Origin: Ceriagrion tenellum
Taxonomy: Eukaryota; Arthropoda; Insecta; Odonata; Coenagrionidae
Assembly (NCBI GenBank): GCA_963169105.1
Contig: OY720636.1
Span: 72,094,123 to 72,158,122, forward strand
Length of the DNA stretch: 64,000 nt
Reading direction: 5' to 3'
Below, in pieces: positions 34,925 to 45,800 of this stretch. How positions within the stretch are numbered: the first letter of the stretch is position 1; every line of letters starts with the position of its first letter. The notes beneath the pieces were generated by a model. It did no database searches. It worked only from the letters and a program-made list of their open reading frames with translations, and was not told the DNA's origin. The translations under genes and the position numbers were made by a program.

Positions 34925-37907
34925 GTGACCCGGTGTGTCAGTACACCGCATATACCTCCGAGTGGTGGGTCGTGGGCAACAGTATGCTGGCTCTCAAGGT
35001 AGTCCTATCAGAAGGGATCCTAGCTTGAGCAGAATAGGGAAAGCGGGCCTAGGGTATTACTATGCTTTAGTTTCTCTTGTGGCATACTGGCAATAATGTG
35101 CCAAAACTGACCGGTAGAGCGCCGTAACCGTTAGCAGGGAAAGCTGCACGTGGTGCGGGTACTGCGAAGGCTGGTAACCTTGCATACTCTATTACAACTT
35201 ACTGCTAAACGTCAAATGTTGCCTCGGACAGCCGAAGCCACGATGGGCGGCGGAAGCTGAATAAGGTTGGCCCATCAAGATACGGACTGGGAACGAACTG
35301 GACTCTCGGTACTTGGAAGGTGAGAGGAGTGTATGGAAAGGAGCATGAGTTGCTGAATGAAATGAAAATGAGACGAATGGATGTTTTGTGTGTATGTGAA
35401 ACTATGCGTAAGGGGCGGGATGCTGTTACATTAGATGGCGGTAGTCTGGAATCGTGGTCAGGAGTTGAAGTACACGGCAGTCAAGGTGTGGGACTCATTC
35501 TTAATGAGAGAGCTAAGTTGCTAGTAAGGAAGTACGAGTTAGTATCCCCTAGATTGCTCTGGGTTCGCATGAAATTAGGTATTAGGAGAGCTGTGATTGT
35601 GGCGTGCTATGCACCAGTGGATGGAGAGAGTGACAGCGTGAAAGATGAGTTTTGGGAAAAACTGAGAGAGTTTTGAATGATTGTGATCCTGGTGAGAGAA
35701 TAATTTTACTGGGTGACATGAATGGGTGGGTTGGTGTGAGGCGGGATGCATCTGAGAGAGTGGTTGGGCCTTTTGGTGACCCCCGAGTGAATGATAATGG
35801 TGAAAACTTGGTGAGTGTTTGCTTGGAAAAAGGATTGTTTGTGTCGAATACATGGTTTAAACATAAGAGAATACATATGTATACTTGGCAAAGGGGCGAT
35901 TTTAAAACATGATTGGTTTTATTGTGTATGATGAGAGATTGAGAGAGTTAGTGTGGGACACGCGAGTGATGAGGGGTGCAGAATGTGGAACAGACCACTA
36001 TTTGGTACTCTCCAAAGTTAATCTGGGCAGAAAGTGGGTGTCAAGGAAGGATGTTGCGCGTAAGCAGTTGAGAGTAAAAGTGGAAAGGTTGCTAGGCAGC
36101 GAGTTAAGAATGCGGTATGGTTGCAAGCTTGAGGATGCTCTATCTTTGAAGCAGAGAGAATGGAACGAGCATATCAGAAACGAGAACGTAAATGATGCGT
36201 GGGAGTGTTTAAAAGGAGTGATTTTGGAATGTGCTGAAAAAGTATGTGGAAAAGGAGTGGTAGGAAGAATGAAAGGTGATGCTTGGTGGAATGAAGAAGT
36301 GAAAATTGCAGTCAGAGAAAAGAAAGACGCGTACAAGAATATGATTGCTGCCAAATCTGAGGAAGAGCGTACTAAGGCATGTGAGATTTACAGAAAGAAA
36401 AAGAATGAATGCAAAATCGTTGTGAAAGAGAGCACAGAAAGAATGCGTGCGGATGAAGCTAACAAAATGCGGAGTGATTTTGAAGGTAATAAAAAGCTGT
36501 TTTGCAAGTGGGTAAAAAGGGCAAAGATTGGTGAAGGTAGGGGAATGAATGCGGTAAAGAACAAAAGTGGAGAGATCATTTGGGACGAGAGCAATATCAG
36601 GGACTGCTGGAGGGAGTATTTTGAAGAATTGTACTATAATATTGTAGGCGTTGAGGATGAGCCTTGTGAAGTGGTATGTGAGAATGTGATGATGGAAAAG
36701 GATATCAGTGAGAAGGAGGTCACAACGGCTGTGAGAATATTGAAAAATGGGAAAGCTGCAGGCATAGATGCGGTATCCAGTGAAATGTTGAAGTGTGGGT
36801 GTAAATTACTAATTTGTAGGCTGTGTGAACTATACAATTTATGCTTACACGTTACTGCTGTTCCAGCGGATTGGAAGAATGCTATCATCGTTCTGTTGTA
36901 CAAAAGGGAAGGGAAGGAAGACCGAATGTAATAATTATCGGGCTATGAGTTTATTGAGTATCCCGGGAAAAATGTTCAGTAAAATATTAATCGAAAGAGT
37001 GAGGAATATTACTTCCGACAGAATATGGGGTGTGCAGTGTGGGTTTATGCCTGGGAGAGAATGTAGTGACCAGCTTTTTGCACTTAAGCAAGTGTTAGAA
37101 AAATGTATGAGTGTCCGTAAGAAAGTGTACTGTGCATTTGTCGATTTAGAGAAGACATATGACAGAGTAAATAGAAAGAAGTTGTGGAAGGTTTTGAGAG
37201 ACTATGGAGTGAATGGGCAGTTATTGAATGTTATGATGGTGATGTATGACAATAGCAAGGCAAGTGTAAGAGTTAACGGGGCTCTGAGTGATTGGTTTGT
37301 AATAAATCGGGGTGTAAAGCAAGGATACGTAATGTCTCCATGGCTGTTTAATGTGTTAATGGATAAATGTATTAGAGACGCGTGTCGTAAAAACGATGGT
37401 GTTTTGATTGGAAATGTAAACTTGCGAGTTCTTCTATATGCGGATGATGCTGTTTTGATCTCACACAGTCAACAGGGATTACAGAAGCTCCTAGATAAGT
37501 TTTGTGAATCAACGGAGAGAATGGAATTGAAGGCCAATTCGTGCAAGACTAAAGTAGTAGTTTTTGATAAGGAGAATGGGGAGAATAACTGTATGATGAG
37601 GGCGAATGGTGAAGTAATTGATCAGGTGGATGATTTTGTGTACTTAGGTAAGATGTATGCGAAAGATGGAAGAATAGATGAGGAGATAAAGAGACGTGCG
37701 AATACTGGAAGGAAAGTGGTAGGTAGCATGTGGAGCATATCAAGGAATGAGTGCTTGTCTAAGGAAGCGAAAATTGCCGTGTACAAAAGTGTACTTCTTC
37801 CCACTTTGCTATATGGTAGTGAAACATGGGTATATCAGGATAGACATAATAGTAGACTAAACGCCGTGGGTATGAGTTATCTTAGGAGTATTTGCGGCAA
37901 AAGTAGG

Positions 37908-37917
37908 ATGGATAGGG
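37908..37917. repeat. Target-site duplication of the nested SINE, left
   Basis: ATGGATAGGG inside the LINE ORF (coding 'MDR'), repeated at 38,170-38,179 where the LINE reading resumes as 'MDRVRNE'. Confidence 0.85.
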
Positions 37918-38169
37918 ATTGGATTGGATATTTGGGGAGGCGACCGACGGCTAAGGTAATTTGCGCCATAGGGTATAGGTAAGGGAGGAAGGGTGGATAG
38001 AAACCCGACGTCGGCGTTAGACTGCTCTTAACGAAAGGCGCCAAGGGGACCACGGCTTAACGTCTCATCCGACAGACGGAGTACTCTACTTGAAGTGCCC
38101 TCCACAAGACACTCAAGAAGGGTTCGGGTTTCCTCTGAAAAACATCCGCCTCTGCAGGGATTTGAACCC
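37918..38169 (-). mobile_element. SINE family A, copy 2, nested in the LINE
   Basis: 252 bp inserted into the LINE coding region, flanked by exact 10-bp direct repeats. On the minus strand it starts at the B box (GGGTTCAAATCC, 38,169-38,158) and ends in a short (CCAAT)n tail ('attggattgg' on plus at 37,918), so the A-box part of the tRNA head is missing: a 5'-truncated SINE. The middle carries 'ccacggcttaacgtctcatcc' on plus (given as two blocks: 'ccacggcttaac' and 'gtctcatcc'), shared with the copies at 25.3 and 58.6 kb. The reading of the LINE on either side proves the insertion came later. Confidence 0.9.
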
Positions 38170-38179
38170 ATGGATAGGG
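38170..38179. repeat. Target-site duplication of the nested SINE, right
   Basis: ATGGATAGGG, identical to 37,908-37,917. Confidence 0.85.
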
Positions 38180-38590
38180 TCAGGAATGAGTAGGTAATTA
38201 ATTAAATTTGGGTTAAATGCTCCAGTAATGGACGTGTATGAAAGGAGTGTGCTTCGTTGGTTTAGCCATGTTGAGAGAATGGATGAGAGTCGAATAACAA
38301 AACAGATATATGAGAGTATAATGAATGGTGTGAGAGGTAGAGGTAGGCCCAGAAAGTTGTGGTTGAATGTGGTTGAGGAAATTATTAGGAGAAGGAATAT
38401 TAGGGGTTTTAAAAACAGGAGGGCGTGTATGAAACAGTGTATGGGGGTAAATGAGGCAAAAGCGGTTTGCAAGGATAGGTCAGTATGGAGGAAATTATTG
38501 AAGCAAAGTTAGATGTGCAATTATGTATTAATGAGTGAAATATTTTGACTGTGCCTACCCCGAAAGGGAACGGCGTGATGGGTATGTATG

Positions 38591-38602
38591 TATGTAATAA
38601 TA
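38591..38602. repeat. Target-site duplication of the LINE, right
   Basis: TATGTAATAATA directly after the (TATG)n tail, identical to 34,913-34,924. Confidence 0.65.
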
Positions 38603-39650
38603 TTTTATGGGTCTTTAGCCATTAAGGATTTCAGCTGGTCTTAGGTTGCGTAAGAACAATAAGGAAAAATAATCTGAATGACACTCGGTGAGTTTAAGCT
38701 CTTTATAATGAATTTATTTTCGTTATTTAATGAAATTCGATGATTTTACGAAGTAATGTGATTTTCGTAACTTAATTTACAAATTAAGATCGATATGGCT
38801 GAAGGAAGTAAAGACAGTATTTTTCTCCGCATATGTTTATGGGAACCCTTTAATGATAGACATTAAATATAGTTGATGCCTTAGGTGCGTTCCAACTGGC
38901 AGTCTTAAATATGGTAGAAGAAGGCACCTTTTATTCAAAATTGCCCAAAATGTTTGTCATCCGTTTAGGTAGTAATATGGACGACATATTTGAGTATGAA
39001 ATAGACCACTTATTTGAGTATGAAATTGTATTTTATAACATACCCTTTAATGGTTGATGATATTTGTGTTGATCAGTTTTTTTTAACATTTTGGCTCTCA
39101 TTTCACCCTCGATCACATAAGGAATAATTTTTCATTATCAAATCGATAAGCTCTCGCATCAACGTTTATCTGAACTAGGTCTTAGCGCTAAAACATCGCC
39201 ATGAGAGATCTAATAGATTGAAATATTTTTATTTATTTTTCAACTGGTGAGGTCTACCATGCTTTTCTAACTCCGATAATTATGGTATCTGAAAACATAG
39301 GCATAATCAAGAGGGTTGATTATTATAAGACGTAACTGCCTAAGGTCACAGTGTATTTTCCAAGTAAATGGAATCATATTTGACCCAGCATTATATATAA
39401 TTTTTATTTTTTGATCGTCAACCACAGTGTCTTCGCAGGGGATGTAGGGACAGTATAGACATATCATGGTTAGGGCTATGATGGTTTTTCTTCGAGGCTA
39501 TAGCAGGCACCTTCGTACTATATTTTCCCCCACCCGTACGCATTTCGACGCCGTGAAGAACACCGCATTCACTTGGAATCATTTGTTTGAGGATGGAAAA
39601 TGTATAGCCCCAGTCTTTCTTATCGGCGAGCCGACACCAGGTTTCCTTCG
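38603..39650. other. AT-rich stretch, nothing recognised
   Basis: No gene or repeat recognised. 'gacatatttgagtatgaaat' and 'ccacttatttgagtatgaaat' near 38,984-39,025 form a small local duplication. Confidence 0.5.
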
Positions 39651-40130
39651 ACTCTACTTCCTCCCAACTTGTGTAACACCTCCCTCTTACGCTCCCTAAT
39701 TACCTCCACACTATTTACTTCTCTCCTCCTCTTACTCTCCCTCTCCCGAGGTGGAAATAACCTCAGATGTCGTGCGCTGCCGAACAATAACTACTCCCCG
39801 GAAGTTTGCGGCAACTGCTTAATGCAATCCTTCCCACTTTTATACTCCCCTAAACTGCTCCTCCCTTGCTTGCTTGCAGCTCCCGTGGAAGGAGATGGAT
39901 CCCGGGTTGCGGGCGCAGAAGCGAAGGAGAGAGTATGAGAAGCTCCTCTTCCTCGCAGCCGCCATCCCTACCACCTCCCGCGCCTTCCCCTCCGAGCCCC
40001 CCATCCCAGGCATTTCCCCCGCAACCCTATCTCCTCTTTCCATCTCTCTCTCCACTCTGGCCAAGACAAACATATTTTCTCCCCGCTTGCGCAGGAGTTG
40101 TCATCTGGCGACGAATGCACGCTCCTCACG
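39651..40130. other. Pyrimidine-rich GC tract
   Basis: C/T-rich plus strand with a short purine patch near 39,885-39,945. Overlapping frames (up to 137 codons on plus) are Pro/Ser/Arg-rich and have no domain. Confidence 0.6.
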
Positions 40131-42280
40131 TTGGGGTAGTCACACACGGCACCAAGCAATGGAGTGATAGCAATATTAGTCGTACATTTAGATTTATTCG
40201 TTATCCTGTAGGCCGTCTTATGAATTTATATTCAACATGCAGGACATTACATGCTGTGAAAGTTTTAGGAGTCATATAACACGTATCGTGATTGATTGCC
40301 TTCACCTGTATGAAAGCCACCTCAGTGGTGTGTGGCCGGGGGTGGATTTTGACCAACCTACATCACACGACATCCTACTGAAGTTAATGAAACCGTTGCC
40401 ATCTGAAGGCTGTTAGGAGAGGGTGGGATATAATATGAAGGTTGAAGAGACTATTTTGCCGATAAAGGAAATTGCAAGGAGTGAGTACATGCTTAAAAGA
40501 ACTTCAAAAGTGAAGCAGTCCGGTGAGACGTGATGGTAGAAGTTGGCAGATTAATTCAGGTATGATTATGATGGTGGACTCAGCTATAAAACTAGCAACC
40601 GAATAAACATAATTTTTATCTCGTGCTAATGGCAGCTACTGTGATCTGTCATTGTACGGGAAAAAATTGCACGAAATGTATCCTTTCGGTGTAACGTTTT
40701 AGGCGATCTAACTTTCCAACCACCACCTTCATATTGCACCGTCAATCCAAAAACCGCAATATAATAGGTACATGTCCGAAGCAGGTTTTGAACTCGTAAG
40801 ATATGATTTGATAGGCCGGAATTCTATAAATGTGGTTATTGTGACTGGCTGTAATATGGGTACCACAAACTCATGCAGAACCATGTTCCATGAGGAGGAA
40901 TAACGAGAGAGGGTTAATGATGTCGTAGCCAGTCGAATTCATTTGTGAAGACAACGAAATGAGCGGATATACGATTTTTTAAAATATCTCTCGTCATTTT
41001 ATATGGTAAATCAGATTTATCCGTCCAATGACATTAGTAAAAGTATGTTTAAAGGAAGTTTATGAGGACTGTTAAAGTTGAATTTCATTCCTTTTCCTGT
41101 ATTTATTTTGCTTTGAATGTGTTTCCCTCTGAGTTTGCTAAGGTTTATTGAAAGAACTAAGTCCCTACTATTACGACAATCGCACTAGAATTTACTAGGG
41201 TGTGACCTCCAAGGTTACAGTGAGTTCTGGACTTAAACATATCTCGTTGGTTGCTTGTAAGAACTAAGTTTGAGCCCCACAGGTAGCAAGTAACGCGGTA
41301 TATCCGTGGAATCGAGATTTGATTTTACCTATAAAGCACTAGTTTTCGACTCTTTCTCTCTATGATTTTCCAGTCGCAGTTTCCGGAGTCCCTAAACCTG
41401 CTAATTTTAATTTTTTTTTAAAATTTCACACTTCAGTGAAAATCGATTCATTCTATTTCGTTCCAAACACGATATCAGTACGTCAATACTCTCATGATAA
41501 TTCACTTCAAAAGCAAACTCGCCCGTGGGCAGAATTATGACTGGCTCTTTACAAGATGAAGAGAATACTGCACTTGAACAGGTATACTTGATCACTCTTG
41601 TCAGTAATTTAGGCGATGAAAAGAGGATGTATATCATTCTCTCCCTTCATAAATAAGTAGCCAATACCGATTCAGGGCTTCACTCCATCCTAGCCCTATC
41701 TCCAGATAATCCTTCCCGAACCGGCCTGCTAACCTCAATAATCTGTTTTTGGTCGCCTCCACATGAACAGCCCAACACACTCAAGAAATTGCACTTTTCC
41801 TCAGGATTGAACTGTAGCGCTAGGCGCGCCTGCGATCAGAGAATCGACATTAAGCAAAAAAATTGATATAAAGGTGATATAGAATATAATCTTATTATAT
41901 CTTACCTTAATTCTAACGTATTGTTCGTCAAGACGGTTCTGTGCGCTGAAAGATACATTATTCTGCAGTGATATTTTGTGAAATCACCGTATCTTCATTT
42001 ACTTCTGTATCATAGCCAAGTGTAAGGAGAAGAGTTGGTCTAATTTTTCTCATGCATTTCTTGTTAATTATTTTTAATATAGGTTATTTTCATTTTTCAT
42101 ATCTCGTTCATTTTTCGCTCGCACTGATTCACCCATTGTTATAGTCTACCTTCATTTTATTCATCAGTAGCTAACCTCACTACAAGTTTCCTTTGGAAAG
42201 TCACCCCAAAAGCCCCCGTTTTGTGTTTCTTTCCCTTTCCCGCCCGTAAATGTCTCTGCTGGGAGTAATAAACATTATTA
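40131..42280. other. AT-rich stretch, nothing firm
   Basis: No gene. 'gcaggttttgaactcg' near 40,783-40,798 and 'aagtttgagcccc' near 41,267 recall B boxes but lack a convincing partner A box. Not called as elements. Confidence 0.45.
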
Positions 42281-42640
42281 TTAGCACGGGGGGACGCCCA
42301 GGGATGCCGAGCCACGGGACGAGACGAGGCTAGTGGGGAAGATGTAAGGGAGGAGTGAAACAGTTAGAGAGAGTGAGAGAGATGGGGCTAGACCCCTGCG
42401 CCGCCCTCGCGGCGGGCAGAGTTACTTGCCCAATCGATAGAGGGCAGCAAAGGCGGCAGCGTCCTCTCCTTTACCATATATCTTCCCTCACACACAAACA
42501 CGAGCCCACATACACGCAGAGCCGTCCTCCCACATCCTAACCGTGCCTCAAGTCTCTTCCTTCTCTAACCCTTACCTAGAAACCCTTTGTCGTCCTCTCC
42601 GCTCCACCCCGTGCGTTTCAACTTCTCTAACGTTCCAACA
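42281..42640. other. GC-rich tract, purine then pyrimidine
   Basis: G/A-rich at about 42,285-42,390 and C/T-rich at about 42,455-42,640, with 'cgccgccctcgcggcggg' as a small GC-rich hairpin near 42,400-42,417. No gene called. Confidence 0.55.
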
Positions 42641-43059
42641 CTGAACCATCACTCTACCTAATGCCCGGCTCACGCTAACCGACGGTATCAACATAACCAA
42701 TCGAGATGCGTTCAGACTATTTAGGTTGAATCGCAACTAGAGGCTGCCCTTTCCTGGAATTACAATGATTTAGCAGGCGGCTAATTTCATACGAAATTCT
42801 TTCGAAGCATCCTGTGGCTTTCTAAAAAATTTGGACACCATGGTTTTGACCAGAAATGAAACTCCCGTTTGCGTATTCTTGAAGAAATTTTAAACTTCTC
42901 CACTTTGCCTGCCTCGTTTGATTATCGTGCTTCATTTTTTTTAGCTTTTCCCCGCGAAGCGAGCGCTTAACTTGGCAATTAAGCAGTGCTAGAAACTAAA
43001 ATTTATGACAGTCATGCGGCGTTTTAGCGGCTGTTCAAGGTGGTAGTTACGTCGTTTTT
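42641..43059. other. Unrecognised spacer
   Basis: Non-coding sequence between two GC-rich tracts; nothing recognised. Confidence 0.5.
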
Positions 43060-43780
43060 GTGAACGGGACGTATTCCTTTTCTCTCTCCCTCCACTTCTC
43101 GAGTTTACCCCTAACCTTTCTCTCCCTTCCCCGCGTCTCTGAACGTGGCCCTGTTCTCTTTTACCCTCTCCCCCGCCTCTCTCGTTCCTCCTCCTCCACT
43201 TCCTTCGTTAATTTGTGGAGAATCCTTCGCGTGGAGAAATATACATCATCCAACGTGTTCTTCCCACCCGTTTCATGCCCGCCCGACGCTTCTGGGACCT
43301 CTCTCCCCCCTTCTTCTTTCCCGCCCATCCCTAGGGGTTTTCCCTCCCCACTGTACCCTGAAACAGACCCACCCTTATCCCCGGCACCCCTTCGCTGAAA
43401 AGCCTTCTCCCTCATCCTCCTCTCGGCCTCTTGCCATCCTTCCCCGTCTCACATGCCACTCACATTTCCTCCTCCGGACACCCGCGGCGCTCACGTAGCT
43501 CGTCACTCTTCCGCTTCACCCCGTCCTCGTCCAACCCCCCAGCTTCCCCACCAAAACCCTCAAATTTCTTCTCAACCCCCTACTTCCTCCTCCACTCCTA
43601 CTACTCCCTCCCCGAAAACCTTTCCCATGCGACTCGTTTTCCCTTCCCCACCTGACCCCTCCCCGCTCCATCCTCACAGTTCTCCCGTGAGTGGGGAGAC
43701 TACCTTGCTCCGATCTTGAAGACGGTCCCACCCAACATCCCCGTGACCCCTCTCTCCCTGTGGCCTCTTCCATCCGCGGT
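43060..43780. other. Long pyrimidine-rich tract
   Basis: One of the longest C/T-rich plus-strand stretches in the window. Frames of 112 and 117 codons on plus and 84-85 on minus are low-complexity. It merges at its right end with the tandem array that follows. Confidence 0.6.
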
Positions 43781-45800
43781 TATTTTTTATCCAAGGTCAA
43801 ATACTCTCTTCTCTTCCTTGGGATAGGGGTTAGTCCTTTGGCTCTTCCGCTTGATCAAAATATTTGCCTATACTGTGGCACTCAAACCTATCCCAATCAC
43901 TCCTATCACTCTATTCCTAACAACCACAATCGAGCGGAACTGCCACTCACTTGCTCGCGAGTCGCGTAATTTAACACCTTCGTTCATTCATTGGCCGTGC
44001 AATTCTAAGATTGGTGGACTACAGCCATCCACACTTCCCTATCTAATGCTAGTTCACTAACCTCCTGGTATTTCTTCCTATGTACTTTCCTCTTTATTTG
44101 GTCCATGAACTTATTCCTGGGTCCTCTTCTGGGGACTTTACCCTCTATTTTACCTTTAATTGTGTTCTTCACAAGCCAATTGTGCCTCAGGATGTGTCCA
44201 ATCCATCTGGTTCTTCTTTTCTGTATGGTGTTCCTTATGGTCCTTTCCTCTTCTACTCTTCTGTACACTTCATAATTTTTATTTTTTCCGTCCATTTTAT
44301 CTTCAGTATCCTCTTCCAGCACCATTTTTGAAGGCTTCTAGTCTTTTCTGGTCAGCTTTTCCAATGGTCCATGCTTCCGATCCATACAGTGCCACGCTCC
44401 ACACCTATAGCTGTTATATCTATACCTATAACTGATGAATGCATAAAATAAAAGATCAGTCATAAACAGGAATACACTTGCATAGAGAAATGCAGCAAGC
44501 CAATTTTTGCTGGAGCAGTAATTTTGCGAGAAAAAAGTGGATTTGGCGGAAATGCTGAGCTGCATGAAAAATCTATGAAGATTTACAACTTGAATAATGT
44601 ACCCGGAAGAACTAAATAAAGAAAAAAAAAGAAAAAGGAAGGCGAAATGATATTTCCTGGGAGACATCAAGGAAGAAGACTTCCTTTTCCCGAAGGCGTT
44701 CTCTTCCTCCTTTAGCCTACTTATGACCTCATCTCCGTCTCGTTGGCCTCTCATATCAGCCTAGCTACTCATCCAAGGTCAAATGCTTCATAACTTCCTC
44801 AGAATGGACCATTTTTATGCCTTTCACACCTTGACTTCTTTTCCGTACAACGAATAGTCTCATCTTATCAAGAATAAAAGAAAAATATGCATCATGAATA
44901 CACGCGCATTGATAAACAATTGGCATCTCCTGGTTTGCCGACGACGTCGCAATTTGTGGTGAAAAGAAGGAAATTCTGTACTGCATTGGAAAAAAACAGA
45001 AATAAGTATGACTTGAAGAATGATGTGAAAAAAGACATATTAATGTTTCCTGTAGGAAAGGAGACGACCTTTCATTCCTGAAGGCGGTTTATCCCCCTCC
45101 TCGTCTCAACGTGGTCTATCTTCTCTTTCTCTTCGGCCCTTCCCTGCCTGTGGCAGCACTTTCCAGTGGCCTAATACTCCTTTCTCATTTATTTTTCCTC
45201 TCTTCCGCCGGACGAAAATATTCGCATATGCCTTAGCGATCAATTTCTACCCAATCACTTCTCATTAACGTATCCACCTCACTTCCTGGCTCAGATCAAA
45301 ACTCTCCCTTGCTCACGGTTCGCATACGTTAACAATTTCACACCAAGCTCACCTTGCGATTGATATTAAGGATAGGGCAAAATGAATGCTTTTAAATTGA
45401 GAAACAGTCAGCATGCTTGCAGCAAATTGCATAAGTAATCATTTAGATCGAGAGAAAAGTAGATCAGACGAAAATTCTGAATTACACGGGAAACAAATTT
45501 GAGTGAGTAAAACTTTCAACGGTTCATTTGAGGAAAAGCATCTTGACTTGTGAAATGATTCAAGAAAGGTAACCAATACTGATCCTGAAGACTCTCTCTT
45601 CCCTCATCCCAACATCCTCCTCGCATTAAGGTCTCTCTTTGGCGCCCTCTGCCATGCGTGGAGCTAATCACACACTATCAAATACTCCTCTCCCATTATT
45701 GAATGAGGTCCATAATTAGAGCCCTTCTACCATCATGTACATATTGTCTATGTGGACGACGCACTTATAACAGTTTTCCTTCCCATTGAATTAGAACCTC
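43781..45800. repeat. Tandem array of divergent 400-550 bp units
   Basis: Landmarks recur in the same order. The phrase 'ccaaggtcaaat' is at 43,793 and 44,773, with decayed forms near 45,172 and 45,669. 'ctcttccgc..aaaatatt.gc.tat' is at about 43,843 and 45,211. 'acttgaa.aatg' is at about 44,587 and 45,011, with a decayed form near 45,544. 'ttcc.gaaggcg' followed by C/T-rich sequence is at about 44,690 and 45,077. The first unit is enlarged by the reversed LINE fragment at 44,005-44,420. Composition alternates between an AT/purine-rich half and a pyrimidine-rich half in each unit, so the C/T-rich sequence at 43.06-43.78 kb may be a further, degraded member. Confidence 0.65.
44005..44420 (-). 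pseudogene. LINE reverse transcriptase C-terminal fragment, inside the array
   Basis: Minus-strand conceptual translation starts near 44,405 with a frame-shifted 'LYGSEAWTIGKADQK' equivalent (the preceding frame reads 'CMDRKHGPLEKLTRKD') and continues in an open frame from 44,325: 'YEVYRRVEEERTIRNTI', 'KRRTRWIGHILRHNWL', 'GKIEGKVPRRGPR', 'QEVSELALDREVW'. This is the thumb/C-terminal tail typical of insect non-LTR reverse transcriptases, related to the fragment at 33.7 kb. It is 5'-truncated and interrupts the first unit of the tandem array, so it inserted after that unit existed. Confidence 0.85.

Larger units (their letters stand above)
35209..38512 (+). pseudogene. Endonuclease/reverse transcriptase ORF, broken by frameshifts and a SINE
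   Basis: The reading frame is open from 35,209, after a stop, and the true start is unclear. Endonuclease: 'LGTWKVRG' (35,308 on) has Lys where the usual WNVR Asn sits; 'VLCVCET' keeps the catalytic Glu; 'LLGDMNGWVG' keeps the D.N pair; 'TDHYLV' keeps the final DH; but 'MIGFIVYDE' has Gly in place of the usual Asp. Reverse transcriptase: 'GKAAGIDAVSSEMLK', then 'FVDLEKTYDRV', 'GVKQGYVMSPWLFN', and catalytic YADD intact at 37,437-37,448, followed by 'LLYGSETW'. Frames change near 35,670, 35,905 and 36,915. The SINE at 37,918-38,169 splits off the last part, which resumes with 'VLRWFSHVERM' and 'GRGRPRKLW' and ends at 38,512. Enzyme known for target-primed reverse transcription; this copy cannot make it. 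Confidence 0.88.
34925..38590 (+). mobile_element. RTE-like non-LTR retrotransposon, near full length, inactive
   Basis: A plus-strand element of about 3.67 kb including a 262-bp later SINE insertion plus duplicated target. It begins at 'gtgacccggtgtg' after the left target duplication. About 280 bp of 5' untranslated sequence follow, then a single ORF with an apurinic-type endonuclease and a reverse transcriptase, a short 3' region ('accccgaaagggaacggcg' near 38,556) and a (TATG)n tail at about 38,580-38,594. A single endonuclease-reverse-transcriptase ORF and a microsatellite tail without poly-A are usual for the RTE clade; the clade assignment is from memory and tentative. A full-length copy with an intact-looking target duplication suggests a fairly recent insertion, later broken by frameshifts. 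Confidence 0.8.

Noticed and set aside
35575..37804. Minus-strand ORFs within the LINE
   Set aside because: Antisense shadows of the endonuclease and reverse-transcriptase frames.
40750..40870. SINE from a 'ttttgaactcg' motif
   Set aside because: Single motif without a partner A box, body or target duplication.
41640..41800. Extra unit of the 43.8-45.8 kb array
   Set aside because: Only a short phrase ('ccaatac.gat..agg.ctt') is similar to 45,573 on; not enough to call.
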